The translations under genes were made by a program, and so were the position numbers. A DNA stretch of 64,000 nt from UBA7692 sp964650845 (GTDB lineage: Bacteria; Bacteroidota; Bacteroidia; Chitinophagales; LD1). Below are positions 46,565 to 54,390 of this stretch, one piece after another. Numbering within the stretch: position 1 is the stretch's first letter; every line of letters starts with the position of its first letter. The notes under the pieces are model-generated. The model saw nothing but the letters and a program-made list of their open reading frames with translations, was not told where the DNA came from and did not search any database. The DNA is taken from assembly GCA_964650845.1 (NCBI GenBank), contig CAZYXR010000005.1, positions 1-64,000 on the forward strand. Direction: 5' to 3'.

Positions 46565-47308
46565 TCACTTGCCAAACTCAAGCAACTTCGTTGCTTCTCC
46601 ATCAAAAACAGCATAAGTATTATAATGCAACCAATCGCCAAGATTGATGTAAGTGCTCGTTTCGCCCACCTTAATGTTTAAGGGCAAATGGCGATGGCCA
46701 AAAATGAAGTAATCGAAATGTTTTTGTTGCAACTTTTTCTTACAGTATTGCACCAACCACTCTTTGCCTTCGCCTTTAAATTTTTCTAAGGTATTGTTTC
46801 CACTGCCATAGCGACTTTGTTTAGAAAAATACTGCGCAACTTTTACACCAATATCCGGATGCAGCCATTTAAAAGCCCAACGCGCCAAAGGATTAGTAAA
46901 CAATCGCTTCATTCGCTTGTATCCTTTATCGCCCGGCCCTAAGCCATCGCCATGACCAATGAAAAACTTCTTACCATTCCACTCGCGTTCTATTGGTGCA
47001 TAATGAATTATCGCACCCAACTCTTCCTGCAAATAACCTTGCATCCATAAATCGTGATTGGCGGTAAACACATGCACCTTAATTCCTTTATCGCTCAGCT
47101 CGGCAATTTTGCCCAACAAGCGCACAAAACCTTTTGGCACCACAGTATTGTATTCGTGCCAAAAATCAAACACATCGCCTACCAAAAAAACCTCGTCTGC
47201 ATCTTTAGCTACAACATCTAACCATTGCACAAATAGCAACTCGCGCTGGCGGCTGGCTTCGCGGGTGGGGGTTCCTAAATGAAGGTCTGATGCAAAATAT
47301 ATTTTCAT
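46565..47308 (-). CDS. lpxH: UDP-2,3-diacylglucosamine diphosphatase
   Basis: The ATG at 47308 gives MKIYFASDLHLGTPTREA; an ATG eight codons upstream is not needed. The 247-residue enzyme belongs to the calcineurin-like phosphoesterases and removes UMP from UDP-2,3-diacylglucosamine in lipid A synthesis. All metal-binding motifs are visible: SDLHLG, GDVFDFWHE, TANHDLW, GHGDGLG and FGHRHLPL. It is convergent with the BaiN-like gene, with an 18-nt gap. Its presence supports a Gram-negative outer membrane with LPS. Confidence 0.9.
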   Translation of the reverse strand: MKIYFASDLHLGTPTREASRQRELLFVQWLDVVAKDADEVFLVGDVFDFWHEYNTVVPKGFVRLLGKIAELSDKGIKVHVFTANHDLWMQGYLQEELGAIIHYAPIEREWNGKKFFIGHGDGLGPGDKGYKRMKRLFTNPLARWAFKWLHPDIGVKVAQYFSKQSRYGSGNNTLEKFKGEGKEWLVQYCKKKLQQKHFDYFIFGHRHLPLNIKVGETSTYINLGDWLHYNTYAVFDGEATKLLEFGK

Positions 47309-47433
47309 GAAAATTGGTGCCGAAGTTGGCAATTATTTTAATTCATCAAGTCTTAACACAAATTATACGTCAATTCCATGCGATAAGTACATACATTCGC
47401 AGCACAATTTTTAAATAAAAATAAAACATAATC

Positions 47434-48066
47434 ATGGCAGTATTAGTTGGCAAAAAAGCCCCTGCATTTAAAGCAGCAGCAGTAATTAACGGAGAAGAAA
47501 TTGTAGATGATTTTTCTCTCGATCAATATTTAGGAAAGAAAAATGTAGTGTTATTCTTCTACCCAAAAGATTTCACTTTTGTGTGCCCTACCGAGCTACA
47601 CGCATTTCAAGCAAAATTAGCAGACTTTGAAAAACGCGACACTGCCGTAGTTGCAGTATCTACCGATACCGAGCAAAGCCACTGGGGTTGGCTGCAATTG
47701 CCAAAAGAAAAAGGTGGCATTGGTGGTGTAACTTACCCAATTGTTGCCGATACAAGCAAAACAATTTCTACAAATTATGATGTTTTGAATGGCGCGTATT
47801 TCTACGATGAAAACGAGCAATTGCAATCAACAGCCGAGTTGGTAGCCTACCGCGGTTTGTTTCTTATTGACAAAGAAGGAAAAGTTCGCCATCAACTTGT
47901 AAATGACCTACCTTTGGGAAGAAACATAGACGAAGCTCTACGCATAGTAGATGCACTAAACTATTTTGAAAAACATGGCGAAGTGTGCCCTGCAAACTGG
48001 AGCGAAGGCAAAGAAAGCATGAAAGCAACACACGATGGCGTTGCAAGCTACTTGGCTGCAAACTAA
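47434..48066 (+). CDS. 2-Cys peroxiredoxin (AhpC/TSA family)
   Basis: This 210-residue protein reduces hydrogen peroxide and organic peroxides. The peroxidatic Cys is in KDFTFVCPTELHAFQ (about residue 53) and the resolving Cys in KHGEVCPANWSEGKES (about 191). Its sequence with STDTEQSHWGWLQL follows the typical 2-Cys AhpC/Prx1 class. It is followed by a strong terminator and so transcribed alone. No peroxide-regulator box was recognised upstream. Confidence 0.93.
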   Translation: MAVLVGKKAPAFKAAAVINGEEIVDDFSLDQYLGKKNVVLFFYPKDFTFVCPTELHAFQAKLADFEKRDTAVVAVSTDTEQSHWGWLQLPKEKGGIGGVTYPIVADTSKTISTNYDVLNGAYFYDENEQLQSTAELVAYRGLFLIDKEGKVRHQLVNDLPLGRNIDEALRIVDALNYFEKHGEVCPANWSEGKESMKATHDGVASYLAAN

Positions 48067-48090
48067 TTTGTAGCATATTCTATCGTTGCC

Positions 48091-48122
48091 AAAGCCGATA
48101 AGTGCATGCACTTATCGGCTTT
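48091..48122 (+). terminator. Perfect 32-bp palindrome terminator after peroxiredoxin gene
   Basis: Each arm is 16 nt (AAAGCCGATAAGTGCA and its exact complement) with no spacer; four or so central bases form the loop. TTGTTGTTTT follows. It starts 25 nt after the stop codon and rules out a GTG at 48102 as start of the next gene. Confidence 0.88.
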
Positions 48123-48152
48123 GTTGTTTTATTTGCTTTACCAACAATGTTT

Positions 48153-48827
48153 ATGATGACTCGATTATCTATTACCGGGATACTATGCAGCTTGATACTT
48201 TTTGCAGGCTCGTGCAACAAAGAATATGGCACTACCAATGTAAAATTTGTGCAGGCTTCGCCAGATGCTCCATCGCTAAGAGTGTTCAATGATGGGAAAG
48301 AAATTTTGAGCAATATTAATTACAACGATGTTTCAGACTACATCAATATTAGTCGTAGCAATCTTGCTTTTCAAGTAAAAAAAGGAGAAGAAGTTGTAAA
48401 AAGAATTGGCAGTGCCGATTTTGCTACTGATGCCTTTAATGCAGTGTATTTAGTAGATTCTTTTGGAGCAATAAACCGCTTACTTTTAAGCAGCTCGCAC
48501 AACACGCCCGATGCAGGCAAAGCCCAATTCAGATTTTTGCACTTGGTGCCTAACTTGCAGCCTTTTAAGTTATTTGCCAACGGCAGTGTTTTGTTTAATG
48601 ATAGGTCTTTCACTTTTGCCAATCAAGGATATGCCGATTTTATTTCGATTGATGCAGGCAGCTATTCTTTTGTAGCACAAACCGAAGAAAACACCATTAC
48701 CACCGATATTGCTTTAGCCAACAGCATTATGCTAGAAGCTGGAAAAACCTACACACTTTACGCCAAGGGTTTTTTAAATGGCAGTGGTATAGAATCTTTA
48801 TCACTGGGAGTGGTTGAAGAAAAGTAA
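48153..48827 (+). CDS. DUF4397-domain lipoprotein
   Basis: The start is set at 48153 (ATG ATG ACT); a GTG at 48102 would lie inside the terminator. The protein has about 224 residues with a lipoprotein signal (MMTRLSITGILCSLILFAGSC; lipobox FAGSC). Residues 30-110 carry the DUF4397 signature: NVKFVQASPDAPSLRVFNDG and a second beta unit with QFRFLHLVPNLQPFKLFANG, so two units of the domain. DUF4397 is a beta-sandwich of unknown function, common in Bacteroidota. Secretion and lipid anchoring are well supported; ligand unknown. Confidence 0.85.
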   Translation: MMTRLSITGILCSLILFAGSCNKEYGTTNVKFVQASPDAPSLRVFNDGKEILSNINYNDVSDYINISRSNLAFQVKKGEEVVKRIGSADFATDAFNAVYLVDSFGAINRLLLSSSHNTPDAGKAQFRFLHLVPNLQPFKLFANGSVLFNDRSFTFANQGYADFISIDAGSYSFVAQTEENTITTDIALANSIMLEAGKTYTLYAKGFLNGSGIESLSLGVVEEK

Positions 48828-48930
48828 GACACTCCTTAACAAAGGTTTGCGCCAAAGCAGAAAAACATTTCGCAAAACCTATTAACTATGCCACAACACA
48901 AAGTATACAGCCGAACCATTTTTAATAATT

Positions 48931-49599
48931 ATGGAAAAATACAACGTAAAAGTAAAAGAAGCCTATTTCGTAAGCAGCGATGTAAAACGTTTTGTAATTG
49001 AAAAACCTGGCGGCTACACATTTACATCTGGTCAGGCAACCGAACTGGCATTAAACGAAACAGATTGGAATCAAAAATTTCGTCCATTCACATTCACCGG
49101 CCTCAACTCGTGGGAGAGTTTAGAACTGTTAGTGCGCATTTACCCCGATAGAAATGGCGTAACCGCCAAGTTAAGCAAAGTAAACACCGGAGCCGAATTC
49201 ATCATAACACAACCATTTGGAGCAATAGAATACAAAGGGCCGGGAGTATTTATTGCTGGCGGCACCGGCATCACTCCATTCCTTTCCATCTTCCGCGAAT
49301 TGAAAAAGCAAAATCGCCTTGCAACCAATAAGCTTATCTACTCAAACCACACTTCGCGCGATGTAATAGCAGGGGTCGAACTGCATGATTTGTTTAAAGA
49401 AAATTACATCAACCATTACTCGCGCGAAGGCGTAATTGGCTTTCACGAACGCAGGCTTAACAAAGATATTTTGATTGATTACATAAAAGACTTTGGTCAA
49501 CGATTTTATGTTTGCGGCTCTCAAAGTTTCGTTACCGATGTTTCAAAAATACTACTCGAATTGGGTGCAAATCACGATAGTCTTGTAATAGAATATTAA
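48931..49599 (+). CDS. FAD/NAD(P)-binding reductase (flavodoxin/ferredoxin reductase-like)
   Basis: This 222-residue protein has a ferredoxin-NADP reductase fold: a FAD-binding barrel with FRPFTFTGLNS (the RxYS/T equivalent) and an NAD(P) domain with FIAGGTGITPFLSIFREL. The C-terminal YVCGSQSFVTDVSKILLELG is standard. It has no iron-sulfur domain. It may pass electrons to a flavodoxin, oxygenase or membrane desaturase; a sterol-desaturase-like gene lies 3 kb away but not in the same operon. An MBL-fold gene follows 10 nt downstream. Confidence 0.85.
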   Translation: MEKYNVKVKEAYFVSSDVKRFVIEKPGGYTFTSGQATELALNETDWNQKFRPFTFTGLNSWESLELLVRIYPDRNGVTAKLSKVNTGAEFIITQPFGAIEYKGPGVFIAGGTGITPFLSIFRELKKQNRLATNKLIYSNHTSRDVIAGVELHDLFKENYINHYSREGVIGFHERRLNKDILIDYIKDFGQRFYVCGSQSFVTDVSKILLELGANHDSLVIEY

Positions 49600-49609
49600 A
49601 TACTTTGCA

Positions 49610-50449
49610 ATGCAGCTACACACCATAAACACAGGATACTTTAAGCTTGATGGAGGAGCAATGTTTGGCGTAGTACCCAAAACACTTTGGCAAAAACTCA
49701 ATCCTCCCGACTCTAATAATCTTTGCACTTGGGCAATGCGTTGTTTACTAATAGAAGATGGCAAACAGCTTATTCTTATTGACTGCGGCTTAGGCAACAA
49801 GCAAAGCGAAAAATTTTTCAGCTACTACGAACCTCATGGCGATGACACACTCGAAAAAAGTCTTAACCATTTAGGCTATTCAGTGAGCGACATCACCGAT
49901 GTTCTGCTTTCGCATCTTCACTTCGACCATTGTGGTGGTGCAGTTGTAAGAAATGGCGAAAAACTCAACCCTACATTTCCAAACGCAACCTACTGGAGCA
50001 ATCACGCACATTGGCAATGGGCCACCAATCCAAATCCGCGAGAAAAAGCATCCTTTCTTTCTGAAAACATTCTACCCATTCAAGAAAGCGGGCAATTAAA
50101 ATTTACTGGCGATGCTACTTGCGACATCCACCCTGCAATTGCATTAAAAACCGTGAGCGGACACACTGAGAGCATGTTGATTCCCCACATCAATTGGAAA
50201 GGCAAAACCATTGTTTACGCAGCCGATTTGTTTCCCTCTATGGCACATTTACCAATTCCTTATGTTATGGGATATGACACCCGCCCACTACTTGCAATGG
50301 ATGAGAAAAAAAATTTCTTAACCGAAGCCGTTAAAAATAATCACGTTTTCTTTTTTGAACACGATAAAAACGTTGAATGCTGCACCTTGCAACAAACAGA
50401 AAGAGGAGTAAGAGAAAAGGAATTTTTCAGTCTCGCTTCATTGACTTAG
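49610..50449 (+). CDS. MBL-fold metallo-hydrolase
   Basis: This 279-residue protein has the zinc motif LLSHLHFDHCGG (HxHxDH, about residues 101-112) and later His/Asp ligands (KTVSGHTESM, YAADLFPSMAHL, FFFEHD). The family cleaves esters, lactones or phosphodiesters; a lactonase or quorum-quenching role (AHL lactonase-like) would be a guess. Its start ATG is 10 nt after the reductase stop, so the two are co-transcribed. There is no signal peptide, so it is cytoplasmic. Confidence 0.85.
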   Translation: MQLHTINTGYFKLDGGAMFGVVPKTLWQKLNPPDSNNLCTWAMRCLLIEDGKQLILIDCGLGNKQSEKFFSYYEPHGDDTLEKSLNHLGYSVSDITDVLLSHLHFDHCGGAVVRNGEKLNPTFPNATYWSNHAHWQWATNPNPREKASFLSENILPIQESGQLKFTGDATCDIHPAIALKTVSGHTESMLIPHINWKGKTIVYAADLFPSMAHLPIPYVMGYDTRPLLAMDEKKNFLTEAVKNNHVFFFEHDKNVECCTLQQTERGVREKEFFSLASLT

Positions 50450-50503
50450 AGAAAATATTATATTCGCACTCCGTTTTTTAAAACTGATTGTGAAAAACAG
50501 TTT

Positions 50504-50577
<74 letters not shown>

Positions 50578-50593
50578 CTTTTTTTCTTTGAAA

Positions 50594-50845
50594 ATGTATT
50601 TCACCTACATTTTGTATTCTTCTGCTGCCAACAAATTTTACGTGGGGCATTCTGATAATTTAGAGAGAAGACTTCACGAACACAACTCCGGACAAACCAG
50701 ATTCACTTCCAACATTGCCAGCGATTGGCAATTGATGTATCACGAACAATTTGAAAGCAGAGCACTTGCCGCAAAGCGCGAACGTGAAATTAAGGCTCGC
50801 AAAAGCAGAAAGTTTATTGAAGATTTGATGAGTATAAAAGCTTAA
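50594..50845 (+). CDS. GIY-YIG nuclease family protein
   Basis: This 83-residue protein (ATG at 50594; a TTG six bases upstream is less likely) is a single GIY-YIG domain: YILYSSAANKFYVGHSDNLE is the GIY-YIG core with the Tyr pair and Arg in LERRLHEHNSG. Then ALAAKREREIKARKSRKF forms the C-terminal helix. Such stand-alone UvrC/URI-like proteins are widespread in Bacteroidota and often lie beside tRNA genes. It begins 17 nt after the tRNA. Its substrate is unknown; it may nick DNA or act in repair. Its stop overlaps that of the convergent gene by 4 nt. Confidence 0.88.
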   Translation: MYFTYILYSSAANKFYVGHSDNLERRLHEHNSGQTRFTSNIASDWQLMYHEQFESRALAAKREREIKARKSRKFIEDLMSIKA

Positions 50846-51138
50846 GAAACCTTTCTGCCGCGCCATCTGTATCTACCGCTCAACGAAAGCAAGCCTACCA
50901 AAAGGATATAAAGAATGTGTAGCAACTCTATTATTGGGAACACAAAAATAAGCCACCATTTTTTGAAAAAAATCAACAGTGGAACATTGAATAGCATATC
51001 AATAAACAACTTTGACCCGAGCAAGATAAAGGCAGGCACGAGCGTTTCAACATTCAACGTGGTTGCAAAACTAATGCCGCACCAAACTGCCACGCCCAAT
51101 GTAGCAGCATTAAAGATGTAAGCATAAAGCAACATCAT
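50842..51138 (-). CDS. C-terminal membrane part of a split family 2 glycosyltransferase
   Basis: This 98-residue frame encodes three hydrophobic helices ending SGRYRWRGRKVS, the classical tail of a Bacteroidota membrane GT2 (three C-terminal helices and RYRWRGR). It starts at ATG 51138, overlapping the catalytic half's TGA as ATGA in the -1 frame. The join at TTAAAATGATG would read GGLKMMLLYAY if one base were inserted or the ribosome slipped back by one. It is most likely not a separate gene in origin. Confidence 0.65.
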   Translation of the reverse strand: MMLLYAYIFNAATLGVAVWCGISFATTLNVETLVPAFILLGSKLFIDMLFNVPLLIFFKKWWLIFVFPIIELLHILYILLVGLLSLSGRYRWRGRKVS

Positions 51139-52013
51139 TTTAACCCACCATGTTGCATAGCCGGTGCTTTTGCTCGCCCAGCGAATTCGCTGCGAAAAAA
51201 ACTAAACAACCCACTTTCGGCACGGGTAAACACTGTGGCATCAAAACTTTTTACAAAGCCCACACCATCAGGATACTTTGCATATACTTTTTGCATCAAA
51301 AAAATATCATCGCCCGATGGCACATCATTGTTTCCTTTAAAGCCCTCTAACTCGTGGAAGGTTTCTTTTGCATAAAGCAAGTTTGCTCCGCTACACATAG
51401 TTGGATGCTGAAAGCGAATGGTTGCCGCAGTAATTCCCATCAGGCTAACCACATCTGCTTGTTGCAACATTTGCAACGGTGTATAAGCAGGGTTTACCAC
51501 CACCGGTGCTGTAACCAACTTACATTCATTTTGCTGATAGAAACGCACTAAGGTGCTCAACCATTTTTCGCTCCGCACCGTATCGCCATCGGTAGTAACT
51601 ATCAATTCGCCTTGTGCATTTTTTATTCCTATTGAAAGGGCTTCTTTTTTGTTTGGTTTTTTTTCGCCTCGGTTGCCAAGATATTGTTGCAAATCGAACA
51701 AACGAAGAGCCGGAAAAGATGTTTCCCGCACAATTCTTCGTGTGCCATCTGTGCTATAATCGTCCACCACAATTACCTCGAACAGGTGCTTGGGATAATC
51801 TTGCTTGAATATACTTTCTAAACATGCTGCAATGTTTTTTTCTTCATTGCGCACAGGAACGATAATGGTAACAGATTTTTGAAAAGTTGCTTCGCTTGCC
51901 GCCTCTACAAACTTTTTTGTACTCACCCAGCCAGCAAAAAAATACATCACCATAGCGCAATACACAAATGCCAATGCACCAGATGCTATCAATAAAATCA
52001 ATTGAATATCCAT
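51135..52013 (-). CDS. Family 2 glycosyltransferase, catalytic part (split from C-terminal helices)
   Basis: This 292-residue segment has an N-terminal membrane helix (residues 5-27) and a GT-A domain: VTIIVPVRNEEKNIAACLES, VIVVDDYSTDGT (the DD), TTDGDTVRSEKWL (DxD) and PSGDDIFLMQKV (GDD-type acceptor site). It ends FFRSEFAGRAKAPAMQHGGLK at a TGA where homologues continue into membrane helices, which are found in the next frame (50842-51138). It probably makes or extends a surface glycan or glycolipid, if functional. The upstream region, shared with a sterol-desaturase-like gene in the other direction, has inverted repeats. Confidence 0.75.
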   Translation of the reverse strand: MDIQLILLIASGALAFVYCAMVMYFFAGWVSTKKFVEAASEATFQKSVTIIVPVRNEEKNIAACLESIFKQDYPKHLFEVIVVDDYSTDGTRRIVRETSFPALRLFDLQQYLGNRGEKKPNKKEALSIGIKNAQGELIVTTDGDTVRSEKWLSTLVRFYQQNECKLVTAPVVVNPAYTPLQMLQQADVVSLMGITAATIRFQHPTMCSGANLLYAKETFHELEGFKGNNDVPSGDDIFLMQKVYAKYPDGVGFVKSFDATVFTRAESGLFSFFRSEFAGRAKAPAMQHGGLK

Positions 52014-52020
52014 GATTAAA

Positions 52021-52131
52021 GCGGGTGGCGAATATCACATTGTTATTCTGTATGGCAAAAAATAGAATCCACATAGCAGATTGCAATACCACATAATCTT
52101 CTTAAAATTGAATACGATTTAAGCCACCCGC
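52021..52131. repeat. Spaced inverted repeat in a divergent promoter region
   Basis: GCGGGTGGC at 52021-52029 and its exact complement GCCACCCGC at 52123-52131 are both followed by GAATAT and preceded by TTAA(A). They lie 93 nt apart, just inside the starts of the two divergent genes. Confidence 0.6.
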
Positions 52132-52161
52132 GAATATTGCCTCATTAAATACTTTGTGCCA

Positions 52162-53382
52162 ATGAGTTTAATTATTCTTTCGATACCGATGTTTTTTTTG
52201 TTGATTGGCATTGAGGTGCTGATAAGCAAGGTAAGGCACTTACCCTATTACCGTTTCAACGATGCAATTACAAATTTGAGTTGCGGGGTTGGCTCGCAGG
52301 TGTCGGGCATTCTTATTAAAGTATTTACCGTAGGTGGTTACTACTTTATTTACAACCATTCGCCCTGGAAAGGTAAAATACCTACCGATTGGTGGATGTG
52401 GTTGCTGCTGTGGGTGGCGGTTGATTTTTTCTATTACTGGTTTCACCGGCTTGCACNNNNNNNNNNCGTGCTTTGGGGCAGCCATGTGGTGCATCATCAA
52501 AGCGAAGAGTATAACCTAACGGTGGCATTGCGGCAAGCTTGGTTTCAAGGGGCGTTTTCGTGGGTGTTTTATCTGCCGCTTGCTTTTGTTGGTTTTGAAC
52601 CTATGATGTTTTTAACGGTGGCTTCTATCAACACGCTTTATCAGTTTTGGATTCATACCCGCTTGATTGGCAAAATGCACCCGGCCATAGAGTATATTTT
52701 CAACACACCATCGCACCACCGGGTGCATCATGGCGTAAATCCAAAATACATTGACCGCAATCATGGCGGCACTTTTATTGTTTACGATAGAATGTTTGGT
52801 ACTTTTCAGCAAGAGGACGAAGAGGTTGTGTATGGCATTACTTCGCAGCCGCGAAGTTGGAACCCACTGTGGTTGAATTTTGAGTACTGGATTGATTTGT
52901 TTAAAGATGTAGCAAGCACAAGTTCGTGGAAAAACAAATTGAAGATGTTGATACTACAACCTGGTTGGAAGCCTGCCGAGCTGGGCGGCACGCAGCCTTA
53001 CAAGGCGGTAACGCCACAGCAGTTTCAAAAATACAACACCACTATTTCTGCGGGTTTAAGCTACTATGTATTCTTCCAATATCTGCTGTTGATTGCCGGT
53101 ACATCGGCTTTTCTTTTTACCGAAACAAAGCCTCCTTTCGACCAAAATTTGTTGTTGAAATTTTCGGCCATTGGCTTGGTGATACTTACTGTTGTAAGCA
53201 TGGGCGGCATGTTTGAACTTAAACAGTGGACTGTGCCATTAGAATACCTGCGCTTTGCCTTGCTGCTTGTTTTCGTTTTTGCGCTGCACACGCCTGCGCC
53301 TGTTATTATTGCCATTGCGACAGTTTCGTTGCTTTCGGTGGGGTGGTTTTCGTTTTATCTAAAAGAATTCGGGCGGGTGTAA
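52162..53382 (+). CDS. Sterol desaturase / fatty acid hydroxylase family membrane protein
   Basis: The ATG at 52162 is preferred (a GTG two codons upstream is possible). The gene encodes about 406 residues, with several membrane helices and the di-iron histidine boxes: FHRLA at the Ns, then HVVHHQSEEYN, and HHRVHHGVNPKYIDRNHGG. Ten Ns (52457-52466) interrupt the first box; C-N10-C is exactly four codons, so the expected HE-x-x (as in HRLAHEWN-like proteins) would restore frame. The C-terminal 150 residues add four more helices. Family members hydroxylate or desaturate lipids. It is divergent from the glycosyltransferase. Confidence 0.82.
   Translation: MSLIILSIPMFFLLIGIEVLISKVRHLPYYRFNDAITNLSCGVGSQVSGILIKVFTVGGYYFIYNHSPWKGKIPTDWWMWLLLWVAVDFFYYWFHRLAXXXXVLWGSHVVHHQSEEYNLTVALRQAWFQGAFSWVFYLPLAFVGFEPMMFLTVASINTLYQFWIHTRLIGKMHPAIEYIFNTPSHHRVHHGVNPKYIDRNHGGTFIVYDRMFGTFQQEDEEVVYGITSQPRSWNPLWLNFEYWIDLFKDVASTSSWKNKLKMLILQPGWKPAELGGTQPYKAVTPQQFQKYNTTISAGLSYYVFFQYLLLIAGTSAFLFTETKPPFDQNLLLKFSAIGLVILTVVSMGGMFELKQWTVPLEYLRFALLLVFVFALHTPAPVIIAIATVSLLSVGWFSFYLKEFGRV
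52457..52466. other. Run of 10 Ns (assembly gap)
   Basis: Ten undetermined bases lie inside the sterol-desaturase-family gene; the reading frame on both sides agrees with exactly ten missing bases. Confidence 0.98.
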
Positions 53383-53405
53383 AAATTGGCTTTTGCTTTA
53401 TGCAC

Positions 53406-53432
53406 ATACCCGCGCCACCATTTTGCGGGTAT
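53406..53432 (+). terminator. Hairpin after the sterol-desaturase-family gene
   Basis: An 8-bp stem (ATACCCGC / GCGGGTAT) with an 11-nt loop begins 23 nt after the stop codon; no T-run follows. The rest of the 260-bp gap to dcd shows nothing else recognisable. Confidence 0.45.
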
Positions 53433-53642
53433 TATCGGTAAGTGCAAATCGCTGATGCCCGGCAGCCACAATCCACTGTCTTTTTTTTAGCGAACGAATA
53501 AACTTTGCCAAGCCGAAATTGGAATGGCCGATAATTCGTGCATGTCAATCTGTTTTCAAGCTAAAACAAAAAACAGATGCAGAAGCTGCTCGATATTTTT
53601 TTATACCAAATAGTGGATATGCCAAATGGCTACCGCAAATTT

Positions 53643-54170
53643 TTAGGCTTTAGGCTGAAAATCTTTATACAACAAACTGGGTTGAATACCCTCGTTGTTT
53701 TGGTATTTGCCCCCTGTATAAGATTGGTATTCGCCCTCGATGCTGTGGTAATAAACTTGGCAAATTTCTACATTGGGGTAAATGCAAATGGGGTGAATGC
53801 AGAACATTTCTAAGGTCCAATAGCCGGCAAAACCTACATCGCCAAAGCCTGCGGTAACGTGTACAAAAAGCCCCAGCCTGCCTATGGACGAGCGCCCTTC
53901 GAGCATGGGCACATAGTTGAGGGTTTTGGTGTATTCCACAGTGCGCCCCAAATACAGCCTGCCGGGCTCCAGCACATAGCCCTCTTCGGGAATTTTAAAA
54001 GTATCGTACTCGTTGGGTTTTTTCATGTCCAGCATTTCGCCAGTATAAATCATCAACTCGTTGTGCAAGCGCAGGTTGTAGCTGTTTGGATTTACCTGCA
54101 ACTCGTTGTAGGGTTCAATAAAAATTTCAGAACCTATTTTCTTTTTAATTTCTAATCCCGAAAGTATCAT
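53643..54170 (-). CDS. dcd: dCTP deaminase
   Basis: This 175-residue protein converts dCTP to dUTP for thymidylate synthesis. The motif LEGRSSIGRLGLFVHVTAGF with FAGYWTLEMF holds the active-site Arg/Ser and Glu of the Dcd/Dut fold. Its length is close to the family's usual 180-195. There is no fused dUTPase segment. The N-terminus MILSGLEIKKKI is standard. It diverges from the exported-protein cluster that starts at 54391. Confidence 0.92.
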   Translation of the reverse strand: MILSGLEIKKKIGSEIFIEPYNELQVNPNSYNLRLHNELMIYTGEMLDMKKPNEYDTFKIPEEGYVLEPGRLYLGRTVEYTKTLNYVPMLEGRSSIGRLGLFVHVTAGFGDVGFAGYWTLEMFCIHPICIYPNVEICQVYYHSIEGEYQSYTGGKYQNNEGIQPSLLYKDFQPKA

Positions 54171-54390
54171 GTGGCGAAGTAAGGTAAAAGATGCTTGGCT
54201 TTAGCCAAAACAAACAGAAAAAATTTGCTGATACATGTTAGTGCTGCAAACCAATGGCAGGTAAGAAACTATTAAAAAAGGGACTTGGAAAAATTTGCAA
54301 ATGAACTTTATTTGCACCGCTCGATTATGAAACACACATAGCCAATATGGATTTGTGTACATAATCGGTTGATGAAAAAAACCAATTTTA

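Noticed and set aside
48102..48152. GTG at 48102 as start of the DUF4397 gene
   Set aside because: It lies within the peroxiredoxin terminator palindrome and the resulting N-terminus is not needed for the lipoprotein signal.
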